From positions 1 to 28,914 of the forward strand of contig JAEWMO010000091.1 of NCBI GenBank assembly GCA_023457135.1: a DNA stretch of 28,914 nucleotides, written 5' to 3'. The notes under the pieces were generated by a model. That model was given only the letters and a program-made list of their open reading frames with translations, was not told where the DNA came from and searched no databases. The position numbers and the translations under genes were made by a program. The stretch's first letter is position 1; every line of letters begins with the position of its first letter. Source of the DNA: Methanobacteriota archaeon. GTDB taxonomy: Archaea > Halobacteriota > Methanomicrobia > Methanomicrobiales > Methanoculleaceae. Shown piece after piece: positions 7,308 to 15,335 of this stretch.

Positions 7308-8152
7308 GCTTCTCGCCTCTCGATCTTCAGGCCACCCGGCGCCCGGATGACCCCGTCCACGCGGGCGTCCTCGTGCAGGGTGAGCCCGCGGCAGGAGACG
7401 TTCCCGAGGACATGCACTTCCTGCTCGACCACGACATCGCCGTCGCTCTGGACGTTGCCGTGGATGACCGATCCCCGTGCGATGCTCGCGCTCTCCTTCG
7501 CGTGAAGGCTCCCGAATATCGTCGTCTCTTCACGGACGGCGATGGCGCCGGCGCGGATGTTCCCGTGCAGCCGGCACCCCGACCCGACGCTCATCCTCTC
7601 CGGGACCGAGAAGGTCTCCATGTTGAGGACGGCGCCGGCCGGGATCATCAGCGGTGTCCCGGAGGGAGCCTCATCGTCGCCGAAGAGTTTCTGGAGGACG
7701 GATTCCAGGTCTTCCTCCTTCTCGATCCCGAGAACGGCAACCAGGTACATCATGATGTAGATGATGACCGGCATCGGGTTTCTGATGGAGATCCAGCCCT
7801 TCGCCTCGAATCCGCGCTCGATCTGGACGTTGTCGCCGATGTCGAGATCGCCTTTGACGAGCAGTTTGCCCTGGATCTTCACCCCTTCGCCGAGGTAGGC
7901 GTCTGCCTCCACGACGACGTCGCCGGCGACCTCGCACCAGTTGTCTATCCTGACATCACCGGCGGCGACGATGTTGCCGTTGATCTTGGAAAACTCACAG
8001 ACCACAACGTCGTTCCCTGCAAGACCGTAATCGATCCGGCACCGATCACCGATGACGATATCCTGCCCGGTCTTGAGCGTCCTCTCCTGGAGCTCGGTGT
8101 GGTCTGGGAGGGTGCAGGCCCTGAGCCAGTCGTGGTCGCCTGTCGGTTCCAT
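7304..8152 (-). CDS. Bactofilin-like/left-handed beta-helix polymer-forming protein
   Basis: A 282-residue protein dominated by short repeats of G-x-h-x and I-x-G-x-V type (for example INGNIVAAGDVRIDNWCEVAG and IHGNVQSDGDVVVEQEVHV), the pattern of a parallel beta-helix as in bactofilins (COG1664) and hexapeptide acyltransferases. The repeats form two blocks, about 30-120 and 165-275. Between them is a hydrophobic stretch (about 126-142, NPMPVIIYIMMYLVAVLG) and an acidic helix. Bactofilins polymerise and organise cell structures; acyltransferases use the same fold, and no catalytic His motif stands out, so a structural role is preferred. The ATG at 8152 has AGGT a few bases before it. It lies 16 nt after apgM and overlaps the methyltransferase by 4 nt. 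Confidence 0.75.
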   Translation of the reverse strand: MEPTGDHDWLRACTLPDHTELQERTLKTGQDIVIGDRCRIDYGLAGNDVVVCEFSKINGNIVAAGDVRIDNWCEVAGDVVVEADAYLGEGVKIQGKLLVKGDLDIGDNVQIERGFEAKGWISIRNPMPVIIYIMMYLVAVLGIEKEEDLESVLQKLFGDDEAPSGTPLMIPAGAVLNMETFSVPERMSVGSGCRLHGNIRAGAIAVREETTIFGSLHAKESASIARGSVIHGNVQSDGDVVVEQEVHVLGNVSCRGLTLHEDARVDGVIRAPGGLKIERREA

Positions 8153-8168
8153 TTACCTGCTATAATCT

Positions 8169-9407
8169 TCATGCCCCATACTTATGACACTTATTAATTA
8201 GATCCAGGGTGATCGGCATGAGATCGCAGCCGCGGATACGGTGGAGACCCCCTTCTGCGCACGAAACCTCGTCGAACCGGACGTTCCGGTCCGTCCGGAC
8301 GCCGGGCCCCCTGATGACGACCGGCACCGGGTCGGCGCTGTGGTCCTTGATCGAACAGGGGGTGCTGTGGTCGGCGCAGATGACGATCAGGGTCTTCTCG
8401 AGTGCGAGCAGCGGTTCGAGCGCCGTATCGATCACCTCGATGAAGTCGCGCTTCTGGATCGCTTTCCCGTCGTGGCCGGCCTCGTCGGCGCCCTTGATGT
8501 TCATCAGGACGAAGTCTTTGCGGCCGAGCTCCGCGATCGCCGCCCTCACCTTGGCGTCGAGGTCGGAGTCGACCGACCCGGTCGTTCCCGGCACCGGGAT
8601 GTGCTCCAGCCCCACGACTTTCCCGATCCCGGAGATGAGGGTCGCCGCGGAGATGACGCTCCCGGAGAGGTGGTAACGCTCGGTGAACTGCGGGAACGCG
8701 CCCATCTTCCCGGCGCCCCGGATCAGGAGGAGGTTTGCAGGCGGGAGGCCTTCTTCCATCCGGCGGACGTTGAGGGGGTGGTCGTAGAGGATCTTCGCCG
8801 ACTGGCGGATGAACTCGTTGCAGACATCCGCCGTCTTTTTATCCGCCGGATCGTCGGTGCAGGGCCGGATCGTGAGCGGCTGCACGCCTTCCTTCTTCGG
8901 GTCGTTCGAGGAGACCTTATCGCCGAGGCCGTCCCCGGTGAGGGCGAGGGCCGCCCGGTGGCCGGCGCCCGCCTCGAACCTGAACCCTGCGCCGAGGCCT
9001 GAGAGGTCGACACCGTCCCGGATCGCCTCGGCGAGCGGCGCGGTCCCGGAGATCCTCCCCGCCCGGCGGTCGGTGACGCGCCCCTCCGCGTCGACCGTGG
9101 CGAAGTTGCACCTGAAGCCGATCATCCCGGCGGTCATGTGGATCCCGGTCCCCTCGGCCTCGAGCGGCCCGCGGCCCGTATAGTACTCCTGCGGCGGGTA
9201 GCCGAGCAGGGCGAGGTGGGATGTATCGGAGCCGGGGCGTATGCCGGGAGCAACCGTGTCCATGATGCCGCATACGCCCTCGGCTGCGAGCCGGTCGAGG
9301 ACCGGGGTCCGTGCGGCCGTGAGGGGAGTCCGTCCGTTCAGCGCTTCGCAGGGACGGTCGGAGATCCCGTCCAGCACGAGGAATAGCACTTTCTCAGCAA
9401 TCATCAA
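8169..9407 (-). CDS. apgM: 2,3-bisphosphoglycerate-independent phosphoglycerate mutase (archaeal type)
   Basis: Interconverts 3- and 2-phosphoglycerate in glycolysis and gluconeogenesis without a bisphosphoglycerate cofactor. The 412-residue length matches the archaeal ApgM family of the alkaline phosphatase superfamily. Visible metal and catalytic elements are VLDGISDRP at the N-terminus (D13), PGSDTSHLALLGY (nucleophile serine about S60), NIKGADEAGHDG and CADHSTPCSIKDHSADPVP. The start is taken as the first of two adjacent ATG codons (9407); the second is equally possible. It is the first gene of a three-gene operon. A methanogen needs it for gluconeogenesis from acetyl-CoA and pyruvate. 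Confidence 0.95.
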   Translation of the reverse strand: MMIAEKVLFLVLDGISDRPCEALNGRTPLTAARTPVLDRLAAEGVCGIMDTVAPGIRPGSDTSHLALLGYPPQEYYTGRGPLEAEGTGIHMTAGMIGFRCNFATVDAEGRVTDRRAGRISGTAPLAEAIRDGVDLSGLGAGFRFEAGAGHRAALALTGDGLGDKVSSNDPKKEGVQPLTIRPCTDDPADKKTADVCNEFIRQSAKILYDHPLNVRRMEEGLPPANLLLIRGAGKMGAFPQFTERYHLSGSVISAATLISGIGKVVGLEHIPVPGTTGSVDSDLDAKVRAAIAELGRKDFVLMNIKGADEAGHDGKAIQKRDFIEVIDTALEPLLALEKTLIVICADHSTPCSIKDHSADPVPVVIRGPGVRTDRNVRFDEVSCAEGGLHRIRGCDLMPITLDLINKCHKYGA

Positions 9408-9460
9408 GAACAGGTGAGATCGCGGACCTGATTACTCTTGCCGGAAGTGGGGGGTCCGGG

Positions 9461-9970
9461 TCAGCGGACCGCCTTCTGGAGCGTCCGGCACCGCTCTGCC
9501 CTGCAGAGCGCCGCTTCCGCAAGCGCATCGCCCCGCCGGCAGCATTCCTCCCCGCAGCAGGTCATGACCAGGATGTTCGTCGTCATGATCATATCGGCCG
9601 AGAGGCAGCGGATATCCATGGCGAGGTCTTCGTCCACGAACCCCTCAAGGTCGCATATGATGTCGTAGATCCGGTGCGCGTAGCGGTCGAGCAGCGCGTT
9701 TGCTGTGAGAACCCACCCTGCCTCGTCCTCCCGGCTCCGGAGCTCCGTCCACTCCCGGTGAAACTCGACGAGCATCCTTCTGAGGATCCCGAGCGCCACC
9801 TGCTGCCGTTCTCCGGGCACTTCCGGGACGGTCAGGACCTGTTTTGCCCGCCGGGCATCTGCGTGCATCTGGTAAACCGTCGTCGTCTCCGCCTCCTGCA
9901 TGCTCCGGCGGAGGTATTCTTCGCCGCAGGAGATATACTCTCGCACCTGACGGTGCTCAGGACGTGGCAT
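9461..9970 (-). CDS. Unknown protein with cysteine-rich C-terminus, downstream of S3Ae
   Basis: A 169-residue, mainly helical, charged protein that I do not recognise. Its middle is helical (ILRRMLVEFHREWTELRSRE, DRYAHRIYDIICDLEGF). The last 35 residues contain a dense Cys cluster: CC-x3-CC, then two more Cys in CRAERC, with an earlier Cys in the IICDLEG and DIRCLS segments. The clustered cysteines suggest metal binding or disulphides, but no known zinc-finger spacing fits. It begins about 47 nt after the S3Ae stop on the same strand, where a T-rich run (TTTTATTCTCTT) occurs, so it may be read from the ribosomal operon or from its own promoter. The ATG at 9970 is the only reasonable start. 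Confidence 0.65.
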   Translation of the reverse strand: MPRPEHRQVREYISCGEEYLRRSMQEAETTTVYQMHADARRAKQVLTVPEVPGERQQVALGILRRMLVEFHREWTELRSREDEAGWVLTANALLDRYAHRIYDIICDLEGFVDEDLAMDIRCLSADMIMTTNILVMTCCGEECCRRGDALAEAALCRAERCRTLQKAVR

Positions 9971-10017
9971 GTGAGACGGACGTATGAAGAGAATAAAAGT
10001 GGGATGAGCAGCCGGCC

Positions 10018-10611
10018 TTATACGGCCGCGATCTGCTCCAGTTTGGACTTGGTGATCTCGACCCGGCGGATCGGGTAGATCTCCTTTGCAACCTTGAAGA
10101 CTTCCCGGGCCGTCTCGCCGGAGACGATGTCCTTGACCAGGGTCTCAAAGTCGCTCTCTTTTGCCTTCGCGGCGAGGGCCTGCGAGATTGCCTGCCGGAC
10201 CGCGTGGACCTGGCTCTGCTCGGCCCTCGAGAGGGTGAGACAGACGACCGTCACCCGCAGGAGCTTGCCGTCCTTGCTGATGATCGGGTGGATGGTGTCG
10301 ATGCGGGATGCCCGCCGCTTGACCATCGACCGGAGGTAGTCGCGGGTCACTTCGTGACCGACGAACTCGGTGTATGCGGCATCGCCGGCCACGTTGTTGA
10401 TCTTGAACCTCATCTTGATGTGGGACTTGGAGTAGTCCTGCACAACTTCGCCGAGCGTCGCGGTCATGACCCGGCCGACCATGTTTGCGGGGTCGGCCGA
10501 GATGGTGTCGCCGATCTCAACTTTGCCGAAGGCTTCGGGTACGTAGACACGGTACCACTTCTTGGCCTTCCAGCCTTCCACCCTTCTTCCAACCTGTTTC
10601 TTCCTTGCCAT
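10018..10611 (-). CDS. rps3ae: 30S ribosomal protein S3Ae (eS1)
   Basis: Archaeal/eukaryotic small-subunit protein near the mRNA exit. The 197 residues begin MARKKQVGRRVEGWKAKKWYR and contain the family signatures GKVEIGDTISADP and GHEVTRDYLRSMVKRRASRID. Length and start match the family. It lies downstream of pcc1, recJ-like and rps15 genes, an order seen in many archaea, so it is probably part of one transcript, although about 40 nt of AT-rich sequence separates it from pcc1 and could hold its own promoter. Confidence 0.97.
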   Translation of the reverse strand: MARKKQVGRRVEGWKAKKWYRVYVPEAFGKVEIGDTISADPANMVGRVMTATLGEVVQDYSKSHIKMRFKINNVAGDAAYTEFVGHEVTRDYLRSMVKRRASRIDTIHPIISKDGKLLRVTVVCLTLSRAEQSQVHAVRQAISQALAAKAKESDFETLVKDIVSGETAREVFKVAKEIYPIRRVEITKSKLEQIAAV

Positions 10612-10651
10612 GATATCACTCTCAATTATATCCTTGATTCTGAACCGCTTT

Positions 10652-10894
10652 TCACTCCGGAGCTCTCCGGCTCCGTGCCGCGCAGGTGCAGATGTCCTCT
10701 GCTATCGCGAGGTTCATGAGGTAGTCGTCCACCGAGGCGATGATCGACCGAAGTCTCGTCCCATCGATCTCTGCCCGCACCCCTCCCCTGACCGGGGAGG
10801 TCCTGATCAGGGTGAGGTTGTCGGGTTCGAGCGCCGCCGCCACACATTCGGGATGGGTGTGGGGAGTCTCGATGGTGCCCTCGATCCGGATCAT
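10652..10894 (-). CDS. pcc1: KEOPS complex subunit Pcc1
   Basis: An 80-residue protein that forms the dimer at the centre of KEOPS, which with Kae1, Bud32 and Cgi121 transfers threonylcarbamoyl to A37 of tRNA. Visible features are the beta-alpha-beta-beta-alpha pattern MIRIEGTIET..., CVAAALEPDNL, VRAEIDGTRLRSIIASVDDYL and the helix MNLAIAEDIC. A longer in-frame reading extends upstream, but the ATG at 10894 gives the normal Pcc1 length and overlaps the DHH nuclease stop by 4 nt (ATGA, 10891-10894), typical of coupled genes. Position between the nuclease and S3Ae is the usual archaeal context. The partner enzyme for the first step (Sua5-like) is at 19871 in this window. Confidence 0.9.
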   Translation of the reverse strand: MIRIEGTIETPHTHPECVAAALEPDNLTLIRTSPVRGGVRAEIDGTRLRSIIASVDDYLMNLAIAEDICTCAARSRRAPE

Positions 10895-12108
10895 GCCGCT
10901 ACCGCCTCCAGGAGTTCCTGCCTGAACCTCTCTGCCTGACCGGCATCGATCCTGGCCCCGGCCCTCCGGTGGTGCCCGCCGCCCTGGCCGCCGCACGCCT
11001 CCGCGATCCTCCGCATCAGCGGCTCGAGATCGAGGTCGACGCCCGGCGGGCAGCGTGCCGATATGGAGCAGTGCTCCCCTCTCGGCCCCATGACGAAGAC
11101 CGGGCTGTCCTGGACGAGGTCGTTTGCGAGTGCGTCCGCGACATCGCCGGTCACCATGCCGTCGTCCACCGCAAAGAGGGCGAGGCGCTCGTCGAGCCTG
11201 CGTGCTCCCTGGATGCCGGTGATGACCGTCTGCCGGTAGCGGGCGGTGATCTCCCAGGCTTCCTTGAGCGCGTGGCTTGAGCGGAGGCAGAGCGATGCGC
11301 CGATGTCCCCGTTCCCGGCCTTGCCGCAGGCGTCGACGACGGCGGCGAGGTTCACCGCCTCGTCGATCACCTCCCGGCCGAGGCTGTAGGTGGTCCCCCA
11401 GACCCCGCAGAGCGCGGAGACCGATGCCTTCGGCGCGGCCGCAAGAACGACCCGGGAGAGGAGGGACTCGAGGTCCACGTCGTCCTCGTCGGTGACCGCT
11501 GCAACGAGCGCCCTCGCCGCATCGGGAACGCCCGAGAAACCAGCGAGATAGGGGTTGACGGCGAGCGCGAGCTGCTCGACGAGGCCTCTCCCTGCGAGGC
11601 GGAGGCCGCGGCGGGGCGTGATGAAGCCGTTCGCGATCCCCTCGTTCGCGATCTCCCGGTTCGGCCCATCAAGCTCCTGGCCGTCGCCGAGGATCCCGAG
11701 CAGCGCGAGGCTCGCGAGGTCGCGGTTGTCTCCCATGCGCTGTGCGACGAGGTAGGCCGCACCGGCCGCCGAGAGGCTCCTGTCGCCGTCGATTCCCTCG
11801 AGGCGCGGGTTGACGTGGTAGTCCCCCTCGAAGTGAGGCAGGTGGTGGTCCACCACCATCACGTCGCCGGAAAGGTCCGTGAGTGCTGACCCGAAGTCGC
11901 AGAGAAGCACACTGCTGTCGCGCGGCACGTCGGCCGCGCTGATGCCCGAACTGATCCTCAGCCGGAACCGCCCGCCCTTGCGGAACATGGCGTGGCAGAG
12001 GATGGATGCAGCGGCGATACCGTCTGCATCGTGGTGCGCGAGCACCTCCACGAACTCCTGTTCGAGGAGGTGGTCGGCGAGGCGGGCGGCAGCGGCTTCA
12101 AGCGACAT
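10891..12108 (-). CDS. DHH-family phosphoesterase, GAN/archaeal RecJ-like nuclease
   Basis: A 405-residue DHH/DHHA1 protein. Motif I is HHDADGIAAA at about 25-34; the DHH box is VVDHHLPH near residue 86; the DHHA1 motif GGGHHRRAGARI is near the C-terminus (about 374-385). These place it in the archaeal RecJ/GAN group, single-strand 5'-3' exonucleases with manganese ions; GAN binds GINS and stimulates the replicative helicase, while relatives degrade oligonucleotides. Which role applies here cannot be decided. It sits 6 nt after rps15 and overlaps pcc1, so it belongs to the ribosomal/KEOPS cluster. The ATG at 12108 is supported by the close spacing. Confidence 0.93.
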   Translation of the reverse strand: MSLEAAAARLADHLLEQEFVEVLAHHDADGIAAASILCHAMFRKGGRFRLRISSGISAADVPRDSSVLLCDFGSALTDLSGDVMVVDHHLPHFEGDYHVNPRLEGIDGDRSLSAAGAAYLVAQRMGDNRDLASLALLGILGDGQELDGPNREIANEGIANGFITPRRGLRLAGRGLVEQLALAVNPYLAGFSGVPDAARALVAAVTDEDDVDLESLLSRVVLAAAPKASVSALCGVWGTTYSLGREVIDEAVNLAAVVDACGKAGNGDIGASLCLRSSHALKEAWEITARYRQTVITGIQGARRLDERLALFAVDDGMVTGDVADALANDLVQDSPVFVMGPRGEHCSISARCPPGVDLDLEPLMRRIAEACGGQGGGHHRRAGARIDAGQAERFRQELLEAVAA

Positions 12109-12114
12109 GGGTCA

Positions 12115-12573
12115 TCAGCGGGAAAGCAGAATCTCCGCGGTCTCCGGCTTGTATGTCCAGCCTTCCGGCAGCCTTCCGGACCCGACGTAGTACCTGACCA
12201 GCCTGCGCACCTTGGACTCGGTGATCTGGAGCTGACGGGTGTTGTGAACGTCCTTCTTGTTCTCCGCAAGGTGCTTCCTCATCCCGAGCGCTTTCTGCAT
12301 CAGGTTCCGGAGATCTTCGGGGATCTCGGATTCAAGGCCCTTCTCGCGGAGGATCTCGTTGATACGCTTGCCGGTGGCGAGCTTGACGTCGGGGACGCCG
12401 TACCGGTCCCGCAGTGCAAGACCGATCTGACTGCTCGACATGCCGTCTTTGCGGAGATCGACGATGATCTTCTCGATCTCCGTTGTGTCCGTGTTGGACC
12501 ACTCGGGTGCTTCCTTCCGGTAGGGCCGGACAGAACCGCTGGTTCCGCGGCGCCGAGCGTACATTCTTGCCAT
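12115..12573 (-). CDS. rps15: 30S ribosomal protein S15 (uS15)
   Basis: A 152-residue archaeal-type S15 with the extra N-terminal extension (MARMYARRRGTSGSVRPYRK) and the core RNA-binding helices GMRKHLAENKKDVHNTRQLQ and ESKVRRLVRYYVGSGRLPEGW. Binds 16S rRNA early in 30S assembly. It heads the rps15-GAN-pcc1-rps3ae cluster. The ATG at 12573 has a strong GGAGGAG ribosome-binding site (12579-12585) a few bases upstream, which fixes the start. Confidence 0.97.
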   Translation of the reverse strand: MARMYARRRGTSGSVRPYRKEAPEWSNTDTTEIEKIIVDLRKDGMSSSQIGLALRDRYGVPDVKLATGKRINEILREKGLESEIPEDLRNLMQKALGMRKHLAENKKDVHNTRQLQITESKVRRLVRYYVGSGRLPEGWTYKPETAEILLSR

Positions 12574-12578
12574 TCTTA

Positions 12579-12585
12579 CTCCTCC
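12579..12585 (-). promoter_or_regulatory. Strong ribosome-binding site of rps15
   Basis: GGAGGAG on the minus strand, 5 nt before the ATG at 12573, complementary to the archaeal 16S 3' end. It is the best match to the consensus noticed in the window and defines the start of rps15. Confidence 0.8.
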
Positions 12586-12815
12586 GTTGAATACACTATG
12601 TTAAGTCCAGAAAAGAGTCCTTTTTCTGACTAATCTCTGTAATCCCGAGCCCTTGCGGGCAGTGCTTCCGGGAGCACGTCGGACTTACCATAGCCAGCAC
12701 ATGCAGTGCTGCATCATATTCACCGGGAGGAATCTTAAGGATATCGGATGGGTGCGGGATCCCGGAGAAATCCGACTGTGGGGGGTTTATTGTCGTTCGC
12801 TGCGATTATTCTTGT

Positions 12816-15077
12816 ATGCAGGCAGGGAGGCCGGACCACCGGCCCGGAAATCCGTTCAGCCGGGAGCATATCTTTTCTCTCGTCATCGCCGCCTCGGCCC
12901 TCCTCGCGCTCGGCACCGTGGGGTATTGCCTCACCATCGGGGTGTCCGTCGTCACCTCCCATTTCTTCTATGTCCCGATCGCCCTTGCGGCCTACCGCTA
13001 TCCTGACCGGGGTGTCGCGTTTGCCGCCGTGCTTGCTGCCGGCTATCTTGCGGAGGTGTTCCTCTTCATGCCGGGTGATCTGTTCGGGGTTGCAAGCGCG
13101 CTCCTTCGCGCAGGGGTGTTCCTCATCGTCGCCGCAATCATATCATACCTCTCCGCCCGCCTGAATACGCGAGAGAGCCGATACCGGGGGATCTTCGAGA
13201 CATCCGGCGCCGGGTTTTTCCTCTTCTCGCCCGGTACCGGGAAGGTCGAGGAGATGAACCGGGGCTGTTCCGCGATGCTCGGGTATTCCGAAGATGAGGT
13301 CCCGTCTCTTGACGTGCGCACGATCTGGCCGGCGTATCCCGGCGATATCGGAAAGGACGGGGTCGAAGGTCTGGACTGCGATCTCATCCGCCGGGACGGG
13401 ACGCACTGCCCGGTTCTCCTCTCGGCAAACCTCCTTCCTGACGGCCGGGGTGGGTGTGCGGTGGTCACCGGTATGGCCGGGTGGAAGCGGATGGAGAGCC
13501 GGCTCCGCCGGTCGGAAGCGACGTTCCGGGTCATCCTCAACGCCGCCGACGTCGGGATCCTCCTCACCGATCCGGGCCGGCGTATCGTCGAGGCGAATAT
13601 GGCCGCGATCCGGCTCTTCGGTGCGGCCGGGCGTGAGGACCTGGTCGGGCGGAACCCGGCGATCCTCTTGGCGGAGGGAGATCTCGAGGCCGTCCAGGCC
13701 TACCGGGACCGGGTCCTCTCCGGGGAGACGCCTGCCCCGGAGGAATACATGCTCCGCAGGCTCGACGGGACCGGGTGGCCCGCAGAAGTCTCGATCACCT
13801 ATCTCGCAAAAGATGGCGACGCCCCGGAACGGCTGGTCCTGTCCATCCGCGATATCACCGAGCGCAGGAAGGCGGAAGAGGCGATGCGGGAGGAGTACCG
13901 TTACCTCATGGTCGTCAACGAGGTCGTCGCCGCGGCGACCGCGTCCCGCAAACTCGACGACCTCCTCCGCGTCTCGCTCGGGAAGACCGTCGCCCTGCTC
14001 GGGTTCGAGCTCGGAGCGGTCTACCTGATGCGCCCGGAGAGCGATACGGCGGTCCTCCGTGCGCAGGTGGGGACGGCCTATGCCCTGCCGGCGACGGTGA
14101 GGCGGGACGATCCCTTCTACCGGGACTTTGTTGCGGTCGGGGAAGTCCGCTGCATCGAGGATATCCGGACGAGGTATCCCGGCGCCACATCCCGGTTCAT
14201 AGCCGTCACCCCGATCCCCGGCGACCACGGGCCGGTAGGCTGGATCGGAGTCGGGAGCAGCAACCGGGAGACGATATCGCAGAGCGACCGCGGGATCCTG
14301 CTCGGGATCTGCGACGAGCTCGGCAACGCGGTCGTGAAGGGGATGCTCCAGGAAGACCTCGAGGAGGCGCTCGCCTCTGCCAACCGTTACCTTGAGGAGG
14401 CGAATACGGCGGCGGCAGAGGTCAACCTCTACGTGGATATCCTCACCCACGACATCAACAATGCGAACACCGCGGCGATGGGCTACCTGCAGATGTACCT
14501 CGAGTCCGGTGCGGCCGCATCGGACGGGGTGCTTGTCGGGAAGTCACTTTCCGCCGTGCACCAGAGCAGCGAGATCATCCGGAACGTCTCGACGCTCCGC
14601 AGGCTCAAATCCGCGTCCGTCGAACTCAGGCCGGTGGACCTCGACCCTGTCATCCGGGGGATCTGCAGTTACCATGCCGAAGCCCGCATCGCCTGCGACG
14701 GGGTGGATGCAACGGTCCTCGCCGACGACCTCATCAGCGAGGTCTTCGTGAACCTGGTCGGGAACGCCGCGAAGTTCGGAGGGCCGGGGGTCGATGTCAC
14801 CATCAGCGTCCGGGAGGAGGGGGATGCGGTCTTTGTGACGGTTGCCGATACCGGTCCCGGGATCCCCGACGACCTCAAAACGCGCCTGTTCGAGCGTTAC
14901 CAGCGCGGGACGACGAAGAAGAGCGGGAAGGGGCTCGGCCTCTATATCGTCCGGATGCTGGTGGAGAGATACGGGGGGAGCGTCCGGGCGGGCGACCGGG
15001 TCCCCGGCCACCCCGAGGAAGGGGCCGCCATCACGTTCACCCTGCGGCGTTATCAGCCCGGGGCTGCGGGTGAGTGA
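12816..15077 (+). CDS. Membrane-bound PAS-PAS-GAF sensor histidine kinase
   Basis: A 753-residue kinase. About four membrane helices occupy 18-115 (for example IFSLVIAASALLALGTVGYC and AGVFLIVAAIISYL). PAS 1 spans about 122-235, PAS 2 about 240-355 (ends SIRDITERRKAEEAM), and a GAF domain about 370-520. The H-box is DILTHDINNANTAAMGYL with H545; it is the NNAN variant common in methanogen kinases rather than the usual ELRTPL. The ATPase domain (about 640-748) has N box NLVGNAAKFGG, G1 DTGPGIPDD and G2 GKGLGLYIVRML. No response regulator is adjacent, so its partner is elsewhere. The ATG at 12816 follows a TATA-like TTTATT (about 12786) closely enough for a nearly leaderless message. tRNA-Gly follows on the same strand. 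Confidence 0.93.
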   Translation: MQAGRPDHRPGNPFSREHIFSLVIAASALLALGTVGYCLTIGVSVVTSHFFYVPIALAAYRYPDRGVAFAAVLAAGYLAEVFLFMPGDLFGVASALLRAGVFLIVAAIISYLSARLNTRESRYRGIFETSGAGFFLFSPGTGKVEEMNRGCSAMLGYSEDEVPSLDVRTIWPAYPGDIGKDGVEGLDCDLIRRDGTHCPVLLSANLLPDGRGGCAVVTGMAGWKRMESRLRRSEATFRVILNAADVGILLTDPGRRIVEANMAAIRLFGAAGREDLVGRNPAILLAEGDLEAVQAYRDRVLSGETPAPEEYMLRRLDGTGWPAEVSITYLAKDGDAPERLVLSIRDITERRKAEEAMREEYRYLMVVNEVVAAATASRKLDDLLRVSLGKTVALLGFELGAVYLMRPESDTAVLRAQVGTAYALPATVRRDDPFYRDFVAVGEVRCIEDIRTRYPGATSRFIAVTPIPGDHGPVGWIGVGSSNRETISQSDRGILLGICDELGNAVVKGMLQEDLEEALASANRYLEEANTAAAEVNLYVDILTHDINNANTAAMGYLQMYLESGAAASDGVLVGKSLSAVHQSSEIIRNVSTLRRLKSASVELRPVDLDPVIRGICSYHAEARIACDGVDATVLADDLISEVFVNLVGNAAKFGGPGVDVTISVREEGDAVFVTVADTGPGIPDDLKTRLFERYQRGTTKKSGKGLGLYIVRMLVERYGGSVRAGDRVPGHPEEGAAITFTLRRYQPGAAGE

Positions 15078-15123
15078 GCCCGAATCTTTATCTCCTCCCC
15101 GGTTAACATGTATTGGTACCGGA

Positions 15124-15194
15124 GCGATAGTAGTCTAGCGGTAGGACAGGGGCTTCCCAAGCCTCTAGCCCGGGTTCGATTCCCGGCTATCGCA
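15124..15194 (+). tRNA. tRNA-Gly (anticodon CCC)
   Basis: Full cloverleaf: acceptor GCGATAG / CTATCGC with discriminator A; D arm with AGCGGTAGGAC; anticodon stem GGGGC / GCCTC around loop TTCCCAA (anticodon CCC); T arm CCGGG-TTCGATT-CCCGG. No intron and no encoded CCA. A TATA-like TTTATC lies about 35 nt upstream (15087-15092) and a T6 run (15206-15211) follows, a likely terminator. Confidence 0.95.
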
Positions 15195-15335
15195 TCCGAA
15201 CGCCGTTTTTTGCATCTCTGGCTCTTTTAGACTTCCGTCATCCTGATGGTTTATCTCCGGCTGCCGGGGCCGGGCCACGCGCGCCTCACAAAGCGTAAAA
15301 CTGTTTCAATGTCACGCGAGAGCGCCGGGTAGGCA

